64,000 nucleotides of DNA from a beta proteobacterium MWH-UniP1 (GCA_036362785.1 CP143625.1:745401-809400); one strand, 5' to 3'. Counted from the first letter of the stretch, positions 43,539 to 52,959 are shown. Notes: generated by a model from the letters alone, not told the origin. Program-made: numbers and translations.

Positions 43539-44621
43539 ATGGCGACAACAGCGATAAAACACATAATCGCGGCAGTGGTTTCAGGTGTATTTTTTTCGGG
43601 TAGCGCTGCCTTTGCGCAGTCCAGCACCAACGCTCCCACGGCCAATGCCACCAAGAAGCCCAGCGCCAACGCGGGCGGTGCCAAACCCGCCAAAGCCTCG
43701 AACCAATCGAAGACCCAGGCGCCCAAAAAACGCACTGTCTCTGTAAAAAATCAAGACGCCAATTCGGCTGAGAAACGGAAATCATTTGCCCGTTCCGAGC
43801 CAGGCTACAACTCTATGGGCACGCGGCTGGGGCTGCGTTCCGAACTCACTGAAATTTCTCTCAATTCCAGCGCCGTGTTGGTGGTGGATCAGGCAAGCGG
43901 CCGGGTTTTGTTGGACAAAAATGCCGACGTGGCCCTGCCGATTGCGTCGATTACAAAGGTCATGACCGCCTTGGTGGTCACAGAGGCGGATCTGCCTTTG
44001 AAAGAGATCATCACCATTTCAAAAGAAGATACCCAGCTAGAGAAGTATTCCAGCTCGCGGCTTCGCGTTGGGTCTCAGTTCACACGCGCAGAGCTCTTGC
44101 ATCTGGCCCTGATGTCTTCTGAAAATCGCGCCGCCCATGCCTTGGGTCGCACCTATCCCGGTGGGCTAGAGGCCTTTGTGAAGGCGATGAATGACAAGGC
44201 CAAAGAACTCGGCATGACCAATTCTAGTTTTGCTGAGCCAACGGGCCTGAGCAGCAAAAACATGTCAACGCCGCGGGACTTAAGTCGCCTGGTCAACGCA
44301 GCCTATGAAGTGCCCCTGATTCGCGAGTACTCCACCACAACCAATGCCATTGTTCGGGTGGGTGGTCAGCAGCAGCAGTTTCGTAATACCAATGCCCTAA
44401 CGCGCAGCGACAATTGGGAAATTGGTTTGTCGAAAACTGGTTTTATTCGTGATGCCGGTAAGTGCCTGGTGATGCAGGCCACCATCGATCAGCAAGACGT
44501 GATCATCGTGATGTTAGATGCGCAGGGCAGCGCGAGCCGTCTGTCCGATGCTGAGCGTATCCGTCGTTGGCTATCTGCCGACAAAGATCGTCAGGTGACG
44601 GCGTCGGCAGCCCGCTCATAA
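43539..44621 (+). CDS. D-alanyl-D-alanine endopeptidase (PBP7/8 type)
   Basis: A 360-residue low-molecular-weight penicillin-binding protein. A signal peptide ends near SAAFAQ, and an 80-residue Ala/Lys/Pro-rich linker follows. The serine hydrolase motifs are Ser137-x-x-Lys140 (PIASITKVM), Ser194-Glu195-Asn196 (MSSENRAAH) and KTG in GLSKTGFIRD near 300. It cleaves D-Ala-meso-DAP cross-links or terminal D-Ala in peptidoglycan. The DAG-like C-terminal domain of PBP5 is absent, which favours the PBP7/PbpG type. Its 3' end overlaps the IclR gene's 3' end by 31 bases (convergent). Confidence 0.93.
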   Translation: MATTAIKHIIAAVVSGVFFSGSAAFAQSSTNAPTANATKKPSANAGGAKPAKASNQSKTQAPKKRTVSVKNQDANSAEKRKSFARSEPGYNSMGTRLGLRSELTEISLNSSAVLVVDQASGRVLLDKNADVALPIASITKVMTALVVTEADLPLKEIITISKEDTQLEKYSSSRLRVGSQFTRAELLHLALMSSENRAAHALGRTYPGGLEAFVKAMNDKAKELGMTNSSFAEPTGLSSKNMSTPRDLSRLVNAAYEVPLIREYSTTTNAIVRVGGQQQQFRNTNALTRSDNWEIGLSKTGFIRDAGKCLVMQATIDQQDVIIVMLDAQGSASRLSDAERIRRWLSADKDRQVTASAARS

Positions 44622-45460
44622 CCGAGCGCTGTCGAGATCGATTTGGCCGTGTCCATTAGGGCCTGAATCCAGCCGTCGTTGGCGCGATCGGCTGGTGCTG
44701 AAAGCGACAGGCCGGCGACCAATTCGCCGCTGTCATCGTAAATACCTGCCGCGATACATCGCACACCAATCTCAAGCTCTTCGTTGTCTCGTGCAAAGCG
44801 GCGCCGGCGGACCTCTTCGAGTTCTTGTTCCAGTTTCGCTAAATCAGTAATGCTGTTTGGCGTGTGGCCGGCTAGGCCTGTTCGCATGCTGTAAGAGCGT
44901 ACGGCTCGAATATCATCATTGGCCAGAAAAAGCTTGCCTGTAGACGTCAGATGCAGCGGGGCACGGCCACCAATTGCGCGCACCACCTGCATGCCTGAAC
45001 GCTCACTCACAGTGCGTTCCACGTAAACAATTTCGTCACCTTGGCGGACTGACAGATTAATCGTCTCGCCAGTTAACCGGTGCAGTTCGCGCATGGGGCC
45101 TGCAGCAGCATCGCGAACGTTAAGCCTTGCCTTGACCAGGTTACCAAGTTCTAAAAGCCGCATGCCCAACTGATAGCTGCCCGGCTCCGTGCGATCCACC
45201 ATTCGGGCAAGGACCAGATCGTTTAGGATCCGATGTGCGGTCGAGGGGTGCAGTCCGCTAGACTGGGAGAGTTCTTTCAGCGACACTGGTTCAGATTTTT
45301 TTGCCAAGGCATCCAATAGCGTCATCATGCGTTCAATGACTTGGATTGCAAGGCTGGGGGGCTTGACGGGGGGCGCGATCAAACGACGCGACGACATGTC
45401 TGGTGTCGTTGCGGTGCTGTTTTTTGACGCTCCAGAGGACGGATCTCTCATGCTGCCCAT
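44591..45460 (-). CDS. IclR family transcriptional regulator
   Basis: A 289-residue IclR-type regulator. The winged helix-turn-helix is near 45-105 (SLKELSQSSGLHPSTAHRILNDL), and the C-terminal effector domain follows, with GRAPLHLTSTGKLFLA and AAGIYDDSGELVAGLSLSAP. It is divergent from lutA, so it probably controls lactate (or another hydroxyacid) use; that is inference from position. Start is uncertain: ATG 45460 is used here, with ATG 45451 and TTG 45472 as alternatives, none with a strong ribosome binding site. The 3' end overlaps the endopeptidase gene. Confidence 0.92.
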   Translation of the reverse strand: MGSMRDPSSGASKNSTATTPDMSSRRLIAPPVKPPSLAIQVIERMMTLLDALAKKSEPVSLKELSQSSGLHPSTAHRILNDLVLARMVDRTEPGSYQLGMRLLELGNLVKARLNVRDAAAGPMRELHRLTGETINLSVRQGDEIVYVERTVSERSGMQVVRAIGGRAPLHLTSTGKLFLANDDIRAVRSYSMRTGLAGHTPNSITDLAKLEQELEEVRRRRFARDNEELEIGVRCIAAGIYDDSGELVAGLSLSAPADRANDGWIQALMDTAKSISTALGYERAADAVT

Positions 45461-45478
45461 ATCAAGTGGCAAAATGTC

Positions 45479-45495
45479 ATTTTATTGCATGAAAT
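45479..45495. promoter_or_regulatory. Imperfect palindrome, possible IclR operator
   Basis: ATTTTATTGCATGAAAT is symmetric at 12 of 17 positions and lies in the divergent gap between the regulator and lutA. IclR-type proteins bind AT-rich palindromes of about this length. Confidence 0.35.
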
Positions 45496-45534
45496 GGCCG
45501 GCGAAGTAGCCCCGATTAACGGAATACGACAACA

Positions 45535-46290
45535 ATGAGCCAATCCCACCCCAGAATTGCACTTTTCGTGACCTGCCTTGTGGACTTGATGCGTCCGGAG
45601 ATTGGGTTTTCGGCCCTAAAGCTTTTGGAGCATGCTGGCTGCGAGGTGGTCGTCCCCGAAGACCAGACCTGCTGTGGGCAGCCGGCCTACAACGCTGGGG
45701 ATCGCCGCACCGCCCATCAGCTGGCGGTACGGGTCTTGGCCCAGCTCGAGGGTTACGACTATGTGGTGATTCCGTCGGGCTCTTGCGCCGGCATGATCAA
45801 AGTCCATTATTTTGATTTGTTTGCCAATGACCCGCAGATGAAGCGCCGCATGGCAGACCTGGCCCCCAAGGTCTATGAACTCACAGATTTCTTGGTCCGT
45901 GTCATGAAAGTGACCGATGTGCCTGGCCGATCCGAGGGCACGGTCACCTATCACGACAGCTGCAGTGGCCTGCGTGAACTGGGGGTGTCAGCCCAACCGC
46001 GTGAATTGTTGGCCAAGATTCCGGGCCTGCAGCTCAAAGAGATGAAAGACTGCCGGGCCTGCTGCGGATTTGGCGGCACCTTTGCCATGAAGTATGGCAA
46101 TGTCTCGGCGGCAATCGTCGACGAAAAAGTCCACAACATTCAAGATACCGGTGCACAGGCGGTTGTGTTGGGGGATTTGGGTTGTATGCTCAATATCGAA
46201 GGCCGTCTGCGTCGTTTGGGGGATGAGCGCACGCAGGTCTTGCATGTGGCCCAGGTGCTGGCCGGCGATGTATCCCCCAGCAGTAAATAA
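45535..46290 (+). CDS. lutA: Lactate utilisation Fe-S protein LutA/LldE family
   Basis: A 251-residue two-CCG-domain Fe-S protein of the LutA/LldE type, part of the non-flavin L-lactate oxidation complex. CCG boxes are at PEDQTCCGQPAY and KDCRACCGFGGTF, with further cysteines in PSGSCAGM and HDSCSGLRELG. It opens RIALFVTCLVDLMRP, as in LutA proteins. It is divergent from the IclR gene and 34 bases before lutB. The same domain pair occurs in glycolate and heterodisulfide systems, but the LutB partner settles the family. Location is cytoplasmic or membrane-associated. Confidence 0.92.
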   Translation: MSQSHPRIALFVTCLVDLMRPEIGFSALKLLEHAGCEVVVPEDQTCCGQPAYNAGDRRTAHQLAVRVLAQLEGYDYVVIPSGSCAGMIKVHYFDLFANDPQMKRRMADLAPKVYELTDFLVRVMKVTDVPGRSEGTVTYHDSCSGLRELGVSAQPRELLAKIPGLQLKEMKDCRACCGFGGTFAMKYGNVSAAIVDEKVHNIQDTGAQAVVLGDLGCMLNIEGRLRRLGDERTQVLHVAQVLAGDVSPSSK

Positions 46291-46324
46291 ACGCCACTAG
46301 CAAAAATCGGAGACAGAGGCAGCC

Positions 46325-47761
46325 ATGCGCGTTCAGTCGATGCACTTTCAAGCCCGGGTAGGTGAAAAACTTGCCGACACACGCCTTCAGCGCAACCTAA
46401 AAAAGCTCGCTGAAAAGTTCGTGACAGCGCGGGCCAATGTCATGACCGAGATCGATTTCGCAGCGACTCGGCAGGCCGCGATCGAGCGCCGTAATCGTGT
46501 GTTGGATCGCTTAGATGTTTGGATCGAGATGTTTGAGCGCAATGCCCAGGCTCGTGGCGCTACTGTTTTGTTTGCCGAGACACCGGCCCAGGCCTCGGAG
46601 TTGGTGGTCAAAATTGCCAAGCAGCATCAGGTCAAGATGGTCACCAAATCAAAGTCAATGGTGTCTGAGGAAATGGCGCTCAATGCTGCGCTGGCCAAAG
46701 AGGGCATTGAATCGGTGGAGACCGATCTTGGCGAATACATTTTGCAAATCAATGATAACGAGGCCCCCAGCCACATCATTGCGCCGGTCATTCACAAAGA
46801 CAAAGAAGAAATCTCTGATCTTTTTTCCAAAGTCCACAATAAGCCCAGACTCACCGATATTCCTGAGCTCACTCGTGAGGCCCGAGAGACCCTGCGTCCG
46901 AAATTCTTGAAATCCGATATGGGAGTGACAGGGGGCAACTTCTTGATTGCCGAGACGGGCTCGGTTGGCATTGTCACCAACGAGGGCAACGAGGGCATGT
47001 GCACCGTGTTGCCGCGTGTTCATGTGGTGGTCACGGGCATTGAAAAAATTCTGCCCACCTTTGAAGACTTTGCCACGGTGGCGCGCTTACTCACGCGTAG
47101 CGCCACCGGCCAGTCCATCTCCAATTACATCTCGCTTCTCACCGGCGTGAGAGCGCCGGGCGAGCCCGATGGCCCTGACCACATGTATTTCGTGTTGGTT
47201 GATGGCGGCCGATCCAGTCTGTTGGGCAGCGAGTTTCAAGAGATGCTGCGCTGTATTCGCTGCGGGGCCTGCATGAACCACTGTCCGGTCTATCAAAAGA
47301 TAGGCGGCCATGCCTATGGCTGGGTCTATCCCGGCCCGATGGGCTCGGTGCTCACGCCAAGTTATGTGGGTTTGGAAAATGCGCTCGATCTGCCGCAGGC
47401 GGCCACCATGTGTGGCGAGTGTCACGTGGTCTGCCCGGTGGGCATTCCTTTGCCAGACCTGTTGCGTAAATTACGAGAGCGCCAGTTCGATCGGCACCTG
47501 CGACCAAAAGCAGAGCGTATGGCCATGGCCATTTGGGGTTTTGTGGCGGTTAGGCCCAACCTGTATGCCTTTTTGACAGGTCTTGCCAACCGGATCTTGC
47601 GTGGCCTGGGCCGCAAAAAAGGCCGAATCGTCAGCCTGTCGATGGCCAAAGGCTGGACGGATTTTCGTGACCTGCCAACGCCGGCCACCAAGACCTTTCG
47701 GGCCCTTTATGCAGAACGGGTAGCCAGTACCGCTTCTTCCACCAAGGCCGGCCCGCGATAA
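46325..47761 (+). CDS. lutB: Lactate utilisation Fe-S protein LutB/LldF family
   Basis: A 478-residue LutB/LldF protein. The N-terminal ~300 residues are the LUD domain ([29 protein letters not shown]). Two ferredoxin-type clusters follow: [14 protein letters not shown] near 308 and [13 protein letters not shown] near 362. Hydrophobic and basic C-terminal residues ([20 protein letters not shown]) suggest membrane association. With LutA it would oxidise L-lactate and pass electrons to the quinone pool. The third component LutC is not downstream: pyrD is convergent and its 3' end overlaps this gene by 55 bases. Confidence 0.94.
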   Translation: MRVQSMHFQARVGEKLADTRLQRNLKKLAEKFVTARANVMTEIDFAATRQAAIERRNRVLDRLDVWIEMFERNAQARGATVLFAETPAQASELVVKIAKQHQVKMVTKSKSMVSEEMALNAALAKEGIESVETDLGEYILQINDNEAPSHIIAPVIHKDKEEISDLFSKVHNKPRLTDIPELTREARETLRPKFLKSDMGVTGGNFLIAETGSVGIVTNEGNEGMCTVLPRVHVVVTGIEKILPTFEDFATVARLLTRSATGQSISNYISLLTGVRAPGEPDGPDHMYFVLVDGGRSSLLGSEFQEMLRCIRCGACMNHCPVYQKIGGHAYGWVYPGPMGSVLTPSYVGLENALDLPQAATMCGECHVVCPVGIPLPDLLRKLRERQFDRHLRPKAERMAMAIWGFVAVRPNLYAFLTGLANRILRGLGRKKGRIVSLSMAKGWTDFRDLPTPATKTFRALYAERVASTASSTKAGPR

Positions 47762-48747
47762 ATTAAACCGGTGTAAATCTGCACCAGGTCGGCGCCCGCC
47801 TGCAGTTTGGCAACGGCATCAGCACCGGACATCACGCCACCCACGCCAATGATCGGCACAGATGGGCCAAGCGTTGCACGCAGGCTGCGAATCACCGCGT
47901 TGGATTTTTCCAAAAGGGGCGCGCCGGAGAGTCCGCCCGCTTGATTCGCGTTTGGATGTTGGGCCACCGCATCACGGGAGAGCGTTGTGTTGGTGGCAAT
48001 CACGCCATCCATGCCATGACGTTTAATCGCCTCGCCAATGTGGGCAATCTGCTCGTTATCTAAATCAGGTGCAATTTTTAAAAACATGGGCACATGCCGG
48101 CCATGATGCTGGGCCAGGTGACGCTGCCTTTCGGTCAGCCGGCCCAGCAGTCGGTCTAAGGCCTGGTCTTGCTGGAGATCGCGAAGATTTTTAGTGTTCG
48201 GTGAGGAGATGTTGATTGTGACGTAGTCCGCCCAGGGGTAGACGCCGTCTAAGCACCATAAATAATCCTGATCGGCCTGTTCAATTGGTGTGTCTGCATT
48301 CTTGCCAATGTTTAATCCCAGAACGCCGCGTTTTTCTTTGACCCACTTGGAGTGCTGAACATTTTCAATAAAGTTTGCTAGACCGAGATTATTAAAACCA
48401 AGCCGATTGATCACGGCCTGGTGCTCGGGCAATCGAAACATGCGCGGCTTTGGGTTGCCGGGCTGTGGCCGCGGGGTAACCGTGCCCACTTCGATAAAAC
48501 CAAATCCAAATGCACCCAAGGCATCCAGATGTGCCGCGTTTTTATCCAGGCCTGCAGCCAATCCAATTGGGTTTGGAAACGTTAATCCCGCCAAGCGCAC
48601 GGTTCGGCCGGGGATGGGTGCTGATTTGGGAAGCAGGCCAAGCGCGCGGCTTGATTCCAGGGCGCGAAAGGTGAATTCGTGGGCGGTTTCGGCATCCATG
48701 GCAAAAAGCATTGGACGCAGCAAGGCGTAGCTGGAAAAAAAATTCAT
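47707..48747 (-). CDS. pyrD: Dihydroorotate dehydrogenase, quinone-dependent (class 2)
   Basis: PyrD oxidises dihydroorotate to orotate in pyrimidine synthesis, using the quinone pool. The product from ATG 48747 is 346 residues. Class 2 features are visible: the N-terminal membrane-binding helices ([20 protein letters not shown]), then [26 protein letters not shown] and [14 protein letters not shown] with the catalytic serine region, then [20 protein letters not shown] longer open frame extends 86 codons upstream through the bpt gene in another frame but has no family match. It ends inside the 3' end of lutB on the opposite strand. The gene lies 25 bases after bpt. Confidence 0.96.
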   Translation of the reverse strand: MNFFSSYALLRPMLFAMDAETAHEFTFRALESSRALGLLPKSAPIPGRTVRLAGLTFPNPIGLAAGLDKNAAHLDALGAFGFGFIEVGTVTPRPQPGNPKPRMFRLPEHQAVINRLGFNNLGLANFIENVQHSKWVKEKRGVLGLNIGKNADTPIEQADQDYLWCLDGVYPWADYVTINISSPNTKNLRDLQQDQALDRLLGRLTERQRHLAQHHGRHVPMFLKIAPDLDNEQIAHIGEAIKRHGMDGVIATNTTLSRDAVAQHPNANQAGGLSGAPLLEKSNAVIRSLRATLGPSVPIIGVGGVMSGADAVAKLQAGADLVQIYTGLIYRGPALVEEAVLATRSA

Positions 48748-48772
48748 AAACTGGGGTGGTGATGAATGACGA

Positions 48773-49498
48773 TTAAGACGGCCGAACCCAAATACCATTT
48801 GAGAGTACTTCGTTTGGGCGGAAGTTGGTTTTGTAAGACATTTTTTGGCTTTCTTTAATCCAGTAGCCAAGATACAAGTAAGACATGGATTGGCGTTGGC
48901 ATTGATCGATTTGCCACAAGATTCCGTAGGTTCCCAGGCTGCGTGCTGCGTCGTGGGGATCGTAAAACGTGTAGACCGAGGACATGCCGTCGGTGAGCAG
49001 GTCAATGATTGAAATCATTTTCAACTGACCACTGGCCGTGCGGAATTCGACAAGCCGTGATTCCACACGGCTTTGCAAAAGAAATTGCGCGTATTGCTCG
49101 CGGCTATCGTGATCCATGCCACCACCTGCGTGGCGGGCGGATTGATAAGCCTGGTAGAGCCCGTAGTGTTCGTCTTCAAAACGAAGCGGAACAATCTCTG
49201 CACGCAGGTCTGAGTTTTTGCGCCAGATCTTGCGTTGGGTGCGGTTTGGCTCAAATTCGTTGACGGGAATGCGCAGCGGTACACAGGCCTTGCAGCCATC
49301 GCAATAGGGCCGATACGCAAAGACGCCGCTTCGACGAAAGCCAATCTGTACCAAGTCGCTGTAGACCTGTGCTGTGATCAAATGATTGGGCGTGGCCACC
49401 TGCGAGCGAGCCTTGTGCTCGTTGAGGTAACTACAGGGGTAAGGCGCGGTCACGTAAAACTGAAGCGCCACAACGGGAAGGTCTTTGAGGTGTGCCAT
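48773..49498 (-). CDS. bpt: Leucyl/arginyl-type aminoacyl-tRNA-protein transferase Bpt
   Basis: Bpt adds leucine from Leu-tRNA to proteins with N-terminal Asp or Glu, making them ClpS substrates. The 241-residue length is typical. Conserved parts are [32 protein letters not shown] and the GNAT-like core with [21 protein letters not shown]. The closing segment [20 protein letters not shown] is also a signature. The gene lies between aat (4 bases upstream) and pyrD (25 bases downstream), all on the minus strand; aat-bpt adjacency is common in betaproteobacteria. Activity on oxidised Cys is unknown. Confidence 0.95.
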   Translation of the reverse strand: MAHLKDLPVVALQFYVTAPYPCSYLNEHKARSQVATPNHLITAQVYSDLVQIGFRRSGVFAYRPYCDGCKACVPLRIPVNEFEPNRTQRKIWRKNSDLRAEIVPLRFEDEHYGLYQAYQSARHAGGGMDHDSREQYAQFLLQSRVESRLVEFRTASGQLKMISIIDLLTDGMSSVYTFYDPHDAARSLGTYGILWQIDQCQRQSMSYLYLGYWIKESQKMSYKTNFRPNEVLSNGIWVRPS

Positions 49499-49502
49499 TG
49501 GA

Positions 49503-50240
49503 TTAGAGCCCCTCTAGGTCTTGCTTGCAAAGTGGCGCGCTGCGCCAGGGCAGCTCTTCCAGTCGAGTCAGGTGGTGGACATGTGCTTCAAAGGCCAAAC
49601 GATCGATTTCTCTTCCCCCCAGCGACGCCAGATGGTCTGTTCGCTGCTGGCAGTCTATCACCACGGCCTGGTGTTGTTTCAGCCAAGCCACAAGGGTTGC
49701 AAGGGCAAGCTTAGAGGCGTCTGTCTCTTTTGCAAACATCGACTCACCAAACACCATTTTTCCAAAGGCAACGCAGTAGAGCCCACCAATGCGTTGGCCA
49801 TTGCGAAAGACTTCAATGCTGTGCGCATGGCCGGTTTGATGAAGTTGGTGATAGGCAGAAATCATTGGTTCGCTAATCCAGGTGCCGGCCTGCGTCTGGC
49901 GTGGTGCCGCACAGGCGCGCATCACTTCCGTAAAGTTGTTGTCTGCACAAATCTCAAGGCTGGGGTCTGCAATCGCTCGGGTGATGGTCTTTCGAAAAGA
50001 CTTGGAGATCTTGAACTCATCTAACATCAGCACCATGCGCGGCGATGGCGTCCACCATAAGACGGGCTCGCCCCTTGAGAACCAGGGAAAGATACCTCTG
50101 CGATAGGCTTCGGTTAGGCGCTCAGGGCTTAAGTCGGCCCCGGCGGCAAGCAGACCATTGGCGCCCTCGCTAATCGCGAGTGCGCGATCCGTTGGGGGCA
50201 GGGGGTCAGTTGCTTCGACCCAGGTCAGCTGACGGTTCAT
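49503..50240 (-). CDS. aat: Leucyl/phenylalanyl-tRNA-protein transferase Aat
   Basis: Aat adds Leu or Phe to proteins with N-terminal Lys or Arg, feeding the ClpS-ClpA pathway. The 245-residue product from ATG 50240 has [34 protein letters not shown] and [15 protein letters not shown], all Aat signatures. An in-frame ORF begins 21 codons further upstream, inside the Nudix gene, and is less likely. The start overlaps the Nudix gene by 35 bases; bpt follows by four bases. So Nudix, aat, bpt and pyrD may form one transcript. Confidence 0.95.
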   Translation of the reverse strand: MNRQLTWVEATDPLPPTDRALAISEGANGLLAAGADLSPERLTEAYRRGIFPWFSRGEPVLWWTPSPRMVLMLDEFKISKSFRKTITRAIADPSLEICADNNFTEVMRACAAPRQTQAGTWISEPMISAYHQLHQTGHAHSIEVFRNGQRIGGLYCVAFGKMVFGESMFAKETDASKLALATLVAWLKQHQAVVIDCQQRTDHLASLGGREIDRLAFEAHVHHLTRLEELPWRSAPLCKQDLEGL

Positions 50241-50781
50241 GTGGCAGTTGAATCTCTCGGATATCGCCGGTGTGAACGGACATAACACCTTTGCGCCGAT
50301 CATGAAAATAAAACTTCAGTGTCGCCGTGATCGTGCGAAACGCAATGCTGTCCCAGGGAATCTCGTCTTCACGAAACAATCGCACTTCAAGGCTTTCTGG
50401 CCCGGCAGCAAAGTCCAGGTCTTGGAGCTTGGCCAGATAAAAAATATGGACTTGGTCAACATGCGGAATATCGAAGACTGAGTAGAGTTCGCCAAGCACT
50501 ACCCGCGCTCCGGCCTCTTCCATGGTCTCGCGCATGGCGCCTTGGGCAGTGGATTCATTAATTTCCATAAACCCAGCGGGCAGGGTCCACAGCCCCAATC
50601 GCGGTTCAATCGCGCGGCGGCATAGCAAGACCTGATCGCCCCATACAGGAATGGTGCCAACGACCATCTTGGGGTTCACGTAGTGAATTTCCGAGCAGGC
50701 CGTGCACACCGCGCGCAGCCGCGTGTCGCCCTCGGGGACACGAATTTCAACGGGGGAGCCACATTGGGAGCAGAATTTCAT
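50206..50781 (-). CDS. Nudix hydrolase with zinc ribbon (NudC-like architecture)
   Basis: A 191-residue Nudix hydrolase. The N-terminus has a zinc ribbon: Cys4, Cys7, Cys26, Cys29 (FCSQCGSP, AVCTACSEIHY). The Nudix box is at about 70-92: GFMEINESTAQGAMRETMEE with Glu76, Arg84, Glu85, Glu88 and Glu89. The family includes ADP-ribose and NADH hydrolases; NudC proper has a longer N-terminal domain, so this is a shorter relative whose substrate is not known. It is first in the minus-strand row nudix-aat-bpt-pyrD and starts 21 bases from the tRNA gene on the other strand. Confidence 0.9.
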   Translation of the reverse strand: MKFCSQCGSPVEIRVPEGDTRLRAVCTACSEIHYVNPKMVVGTIPVWGDQVLLCRRAIEPRLGLWTLPAGFMEINESTAQGAMRETMEEAGARVVLGELYSVFDIPHVDQVHIFYLAKLQDLDFAAGPESLEVRLFREDEIPWDSIAFRTITATLKFYFHDRRKGVMSVHTGDIREIQLPHEPSADLGRSN

Positions 50782-50802
50782 ATATACTCATTATCTCTCT
50801 GA

Positions 50803-50879
<77 letters not shown>

Positions 50880-50933
50880 ATCTTTGTCTTAGCATTGGGT
50901 GCCCGCCACAACCAACAGGCAGTCGAGCCGATC

Positions 50934-51260
50934 ATGACAGAAGCCCAGCCGTTTTATCGCAACCCAATCAAGATCTCTTTGGCCGCTTTGGCTGTCGTCC
51001 TGGCAGGCTGTGCCAGCACTACCCAGTGGGTCAACACCACTCGGCCTGGTGCCCAACTATCGGTGGATATGGAATTTTGCCGTGTCGAGGGCGAAGGTAA
51101 ATTGCCCAGGCCCGATGTCAGCCACCCATCGGTGGAACTGACTGGCCTGGCGGCATTGATCACGATCTTCGAGCGTAAAAGTGCGGAGCGCCAATACCAA
51201 GCCGACCTAAACGCTTACATCAATGAGTGTCTGAGGACCAAGGGCTGGAAGCCCCAGTAA
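50934..51260 (+). CDS. Small outer-membrane-type lipoprotein
   Basis: A 108-residue lipoprotein from ATG 50934. The signal runs ISLAALAVVLAGC with the lipidated Cys at about residue 26; a short polar mature region follows. It contains FCRVEGEGKLPRPD and a helix QADLNAYINECLRTKGW. No family is recognised. It lies downstream of tRNA-fMet on the same strand, probably with its own promoter, and is convergent with the EamA transporter. A longer ORF from a TTG at 50895 is less likely, because the lipoprotein signal then starts too far in. Confidence 0.8.
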   Translation: MTEAQPFYRNPIKISLAALAVVLAGCASTTQWVNTTRPGAQLSVDMEFCRVEGEGKLPRPDVSHPSVELTGLAALITIFERKSAERQYQADLNAYINECLRTKGWKPQ

Positions 51261-51319
51261 TGTCTTGCCTGGTTGTTTGCCCTGGCGGTGCAAGCGGCCC
51301 TGGACCAGCCTGGTCCAAC

Positions 51320-52186
51320 TCAGGACCACCCTAACGCCGTAATTCCCAAGACCATCAGGCCAGCTGCACCTAAACGGGACAGCATGTTTCCCTCTTGCAA
51401 AAATTTTGCCCCAGCGATCACCCCCAGCAAGATACTGATCTCTCTTGCGGGAGCCACCAGACTCAAGGGCGCAATGGTCATGGCGCCCAGCACCAGCACG
51501 TAGGCGGCAGGTGAAAGCACCGCCACGGTGAGCATGATCTTGCCGTCTTGTTGTATCTGTCTGGCGATGGATTGGCGGTCAAGCCAGAGTGCAGGTGCTG
51601 TTATCGCGACCCGCATCACGATAGAGCCCCAGTAAAAGAGCAGCACGGGCACGCCATATTTGGTGACCGATTGCTGATCCCATACCGTGTAGGCGGCAAT
51701 CATCGTGCCGCAGAGAACTGCAAAACCAATCCCCTTGATTTGTGCTGGCCCCAGGTGGGTGGCCTTCGATCCCGACAAGCCAATCCAGATGGATCCGGCG
51801 ATGATCAGCAGAGCCCCCGCCATGGCCGCATTCGACGGGGACTCTCCGAGTATAAAAATCGCTGCCAGCACAGATAAAAGGGGGCCTGTTGCGCGGGCAA
51901 GCGGATAAGCCAGTGATAAGTCAGCCACTTTATAGGCCCGCTGCAATAGCCAAAAGTAGGCGATGTGCACGATGGCGCTGCCCAGCATGGCAACAAGCCA
52001 TGACCGTTCGATTTCTTCAAACGCAGGAAAGAAGACAAATACGGGAAGGGCCCAGACGAGAATCTCAAATAGACCCAGCAAGGCGAAAAAAGAAAGCCCA
52101 CTACCGTGGGCTTTCTTGAGTGCGAAGTTCCATCCGGCATGGCAGACCGCAGCTGCCAGCACCATCAGAAGCGCGGCAGTGGGCAA
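51320..52186 (-). CDS. EamA/DMT superfamily transporter
   Basis: A 288-residue ten-helix transporter with two EamA repeats (about 10-140 and 150-285). The first has SLAYPLARATGPLLSVLA and the second SLVAPAREISILLGV, the repeated pair typical of the family. Substrate unknown; members export amino acids or other metabolites. It starts at TTG 52186 directly after the dienelactone hydrolase stop, or at an ATG seven codons in. Codons 24-36 also encode a near-perfect intrinsic terminator (listed separately). It is convergent with the lipoprotein gene. Confidence 0.88.
   Translation of the reverse strand: MPTAALLMVLAAAVCHAGWNFALKKAHGSGLSFFALLGLFEILVWALPVFVFFPAFEEIERSWLVAMLGSAIVHIAYFWLLQRAYKVADLSLAYPLARATGPLLSVLAAIFILGESPSNAAMAGALLIIAGSIWIGLSGSKATHLGPAQIKGIGFAVLCGTMIAAYTVWDQQSVTKYGVPVLLFYWGSIVMRVAITAPALWLDRQSIARQIQQDGKIMLTVAVLSPAAYVLVLGAMTIAPLSLVAPAREISILLGVIAGAKFLQEGNMLSRLGAAGLMVLGITALGWS
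52086..52117 (-). terminator. Intrinsic-terminator sequence inside the EamA coding region
   Basis: AAGAAAGCCCAC (52117-52106 on the minus strand) pairs perfectly over 12 bases with 52101-52090 around the tetraloop GGTA, and a run of Ts follows. It lies about 70-100 bases into the EamA gene, in the sense direction. The encoded residues are KKAHGSGLSFF. Confidence 0.75.
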
Positions 52187-52187
52187 G

Positions 52188-52886
52188 TTAGCTCAGACTT
52201 TCCGACAAATGCACCAGGCTCTGACCGCGGGCACGCGCTGCGGTGACCTGGTGCCAAGCGGGCCTGCGCCAGCAGTTAAAGCCGTGATCCACGCCGGGGT
52301 GGACCACAATGCGCACATTGTCGCGGCCTGCCATGGCCTTGCGCACGGCCTCGACCGCATCGGCGGGAATATAGCCATCCTTTTCAGCGAAGTGAAAGAG
52401 CACAGGGCATTTGATTTTTTTGGCCCGTGACAATTGTTGGTGAATTCCGCCGCCGTAGTAGCAGACAGCGGTATCGACGCCAGCCTCGGCGGCGGCGACA
52501 AAACTCAGTAAGCCGCCCATACAAAAACCAACGGACCCCACCTTACCGGTGCAGGCCCGATGCTGACGAATGGTCTTGACCGTGGCCTTTAAATCTTGCG
52601 CGATCTGATCCAGGTTCATTTTTCCCAGTAAAGCCAGACCCTTATCAAATCCTGCCTGGTCATAATTTAAGTCCAGGCGTTTTTCATCGCGCCAGAAGAT
52701 GTCCGGTGCGATCACGCAGTAACCATCTGCCGCGTACTGATCGGCAACCGCACGAATGTGTTCGTTGACGCCAAAGATTTCCTGGATCAGCAGCAGGCCT
52801 GGTCCCTTTCCCGTTGGGGGAAGGCTGACATAGGCGTCAAATGTTTCGCCGGCGTCGTTGGTCACAGAAATCCATGATTGACTCAT
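52188..52886 (-). CDS. Dienelactone hydrolase family protein
   Basis: A 232-residue alpha/beta hydrolase of the dienelactone hydrolase family. The catalytic triad is at the classical positions: Cys122 (VGFCMGG), Asp170 (EKDGYIP) and His201 (PGVDHGFNC), with the conserved Glu36 (QEIFG). DLH opens dienelactones in chlorocatechol breakdown, but many family members act elsewhere, and no catabolic genes are near. It is divergent from the ABC export operon and the EamA gene follows by one base, so the two share a transcript. Confidence 0.93.
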   Translation of the reverse strand: MSQSWISVTNDAGETFDAYVSLPPTGKGPGLLLIQEIFGVNEHIRAVADQYAADGYCVIAPDIFWRDEKRLDLNYDQAGFDKGLALLGKMNLDQIAQDLKATVKTIRQHRACTGKVGSVGFCMGGLLSFVAAAEAGVDTAVCYYGGGIHQQLSRAKKIKCPVLFHFAEKDGYIPADAVEAVRKAMAGRDNVRIVVHPGVDHGFNCWRRPAWHQVTAARARGQSLVHLSESLS

Positions 52887-52959
52887 GTCGATGGTCTCCT
52901 TTGGTGGGCTGGGGTTTTCCCCGTAAGATCAAGGTTTCAACGAAAGAACATTATCAAAT

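Noticed and set aside
48748..49005. 86-codon N-terminal extension of PyrD
   Set aside because: It overlaps bpt in another frame and has no dihydroorotate dehydrogenase similarity; class 2 enzymes begin at the internal Met.
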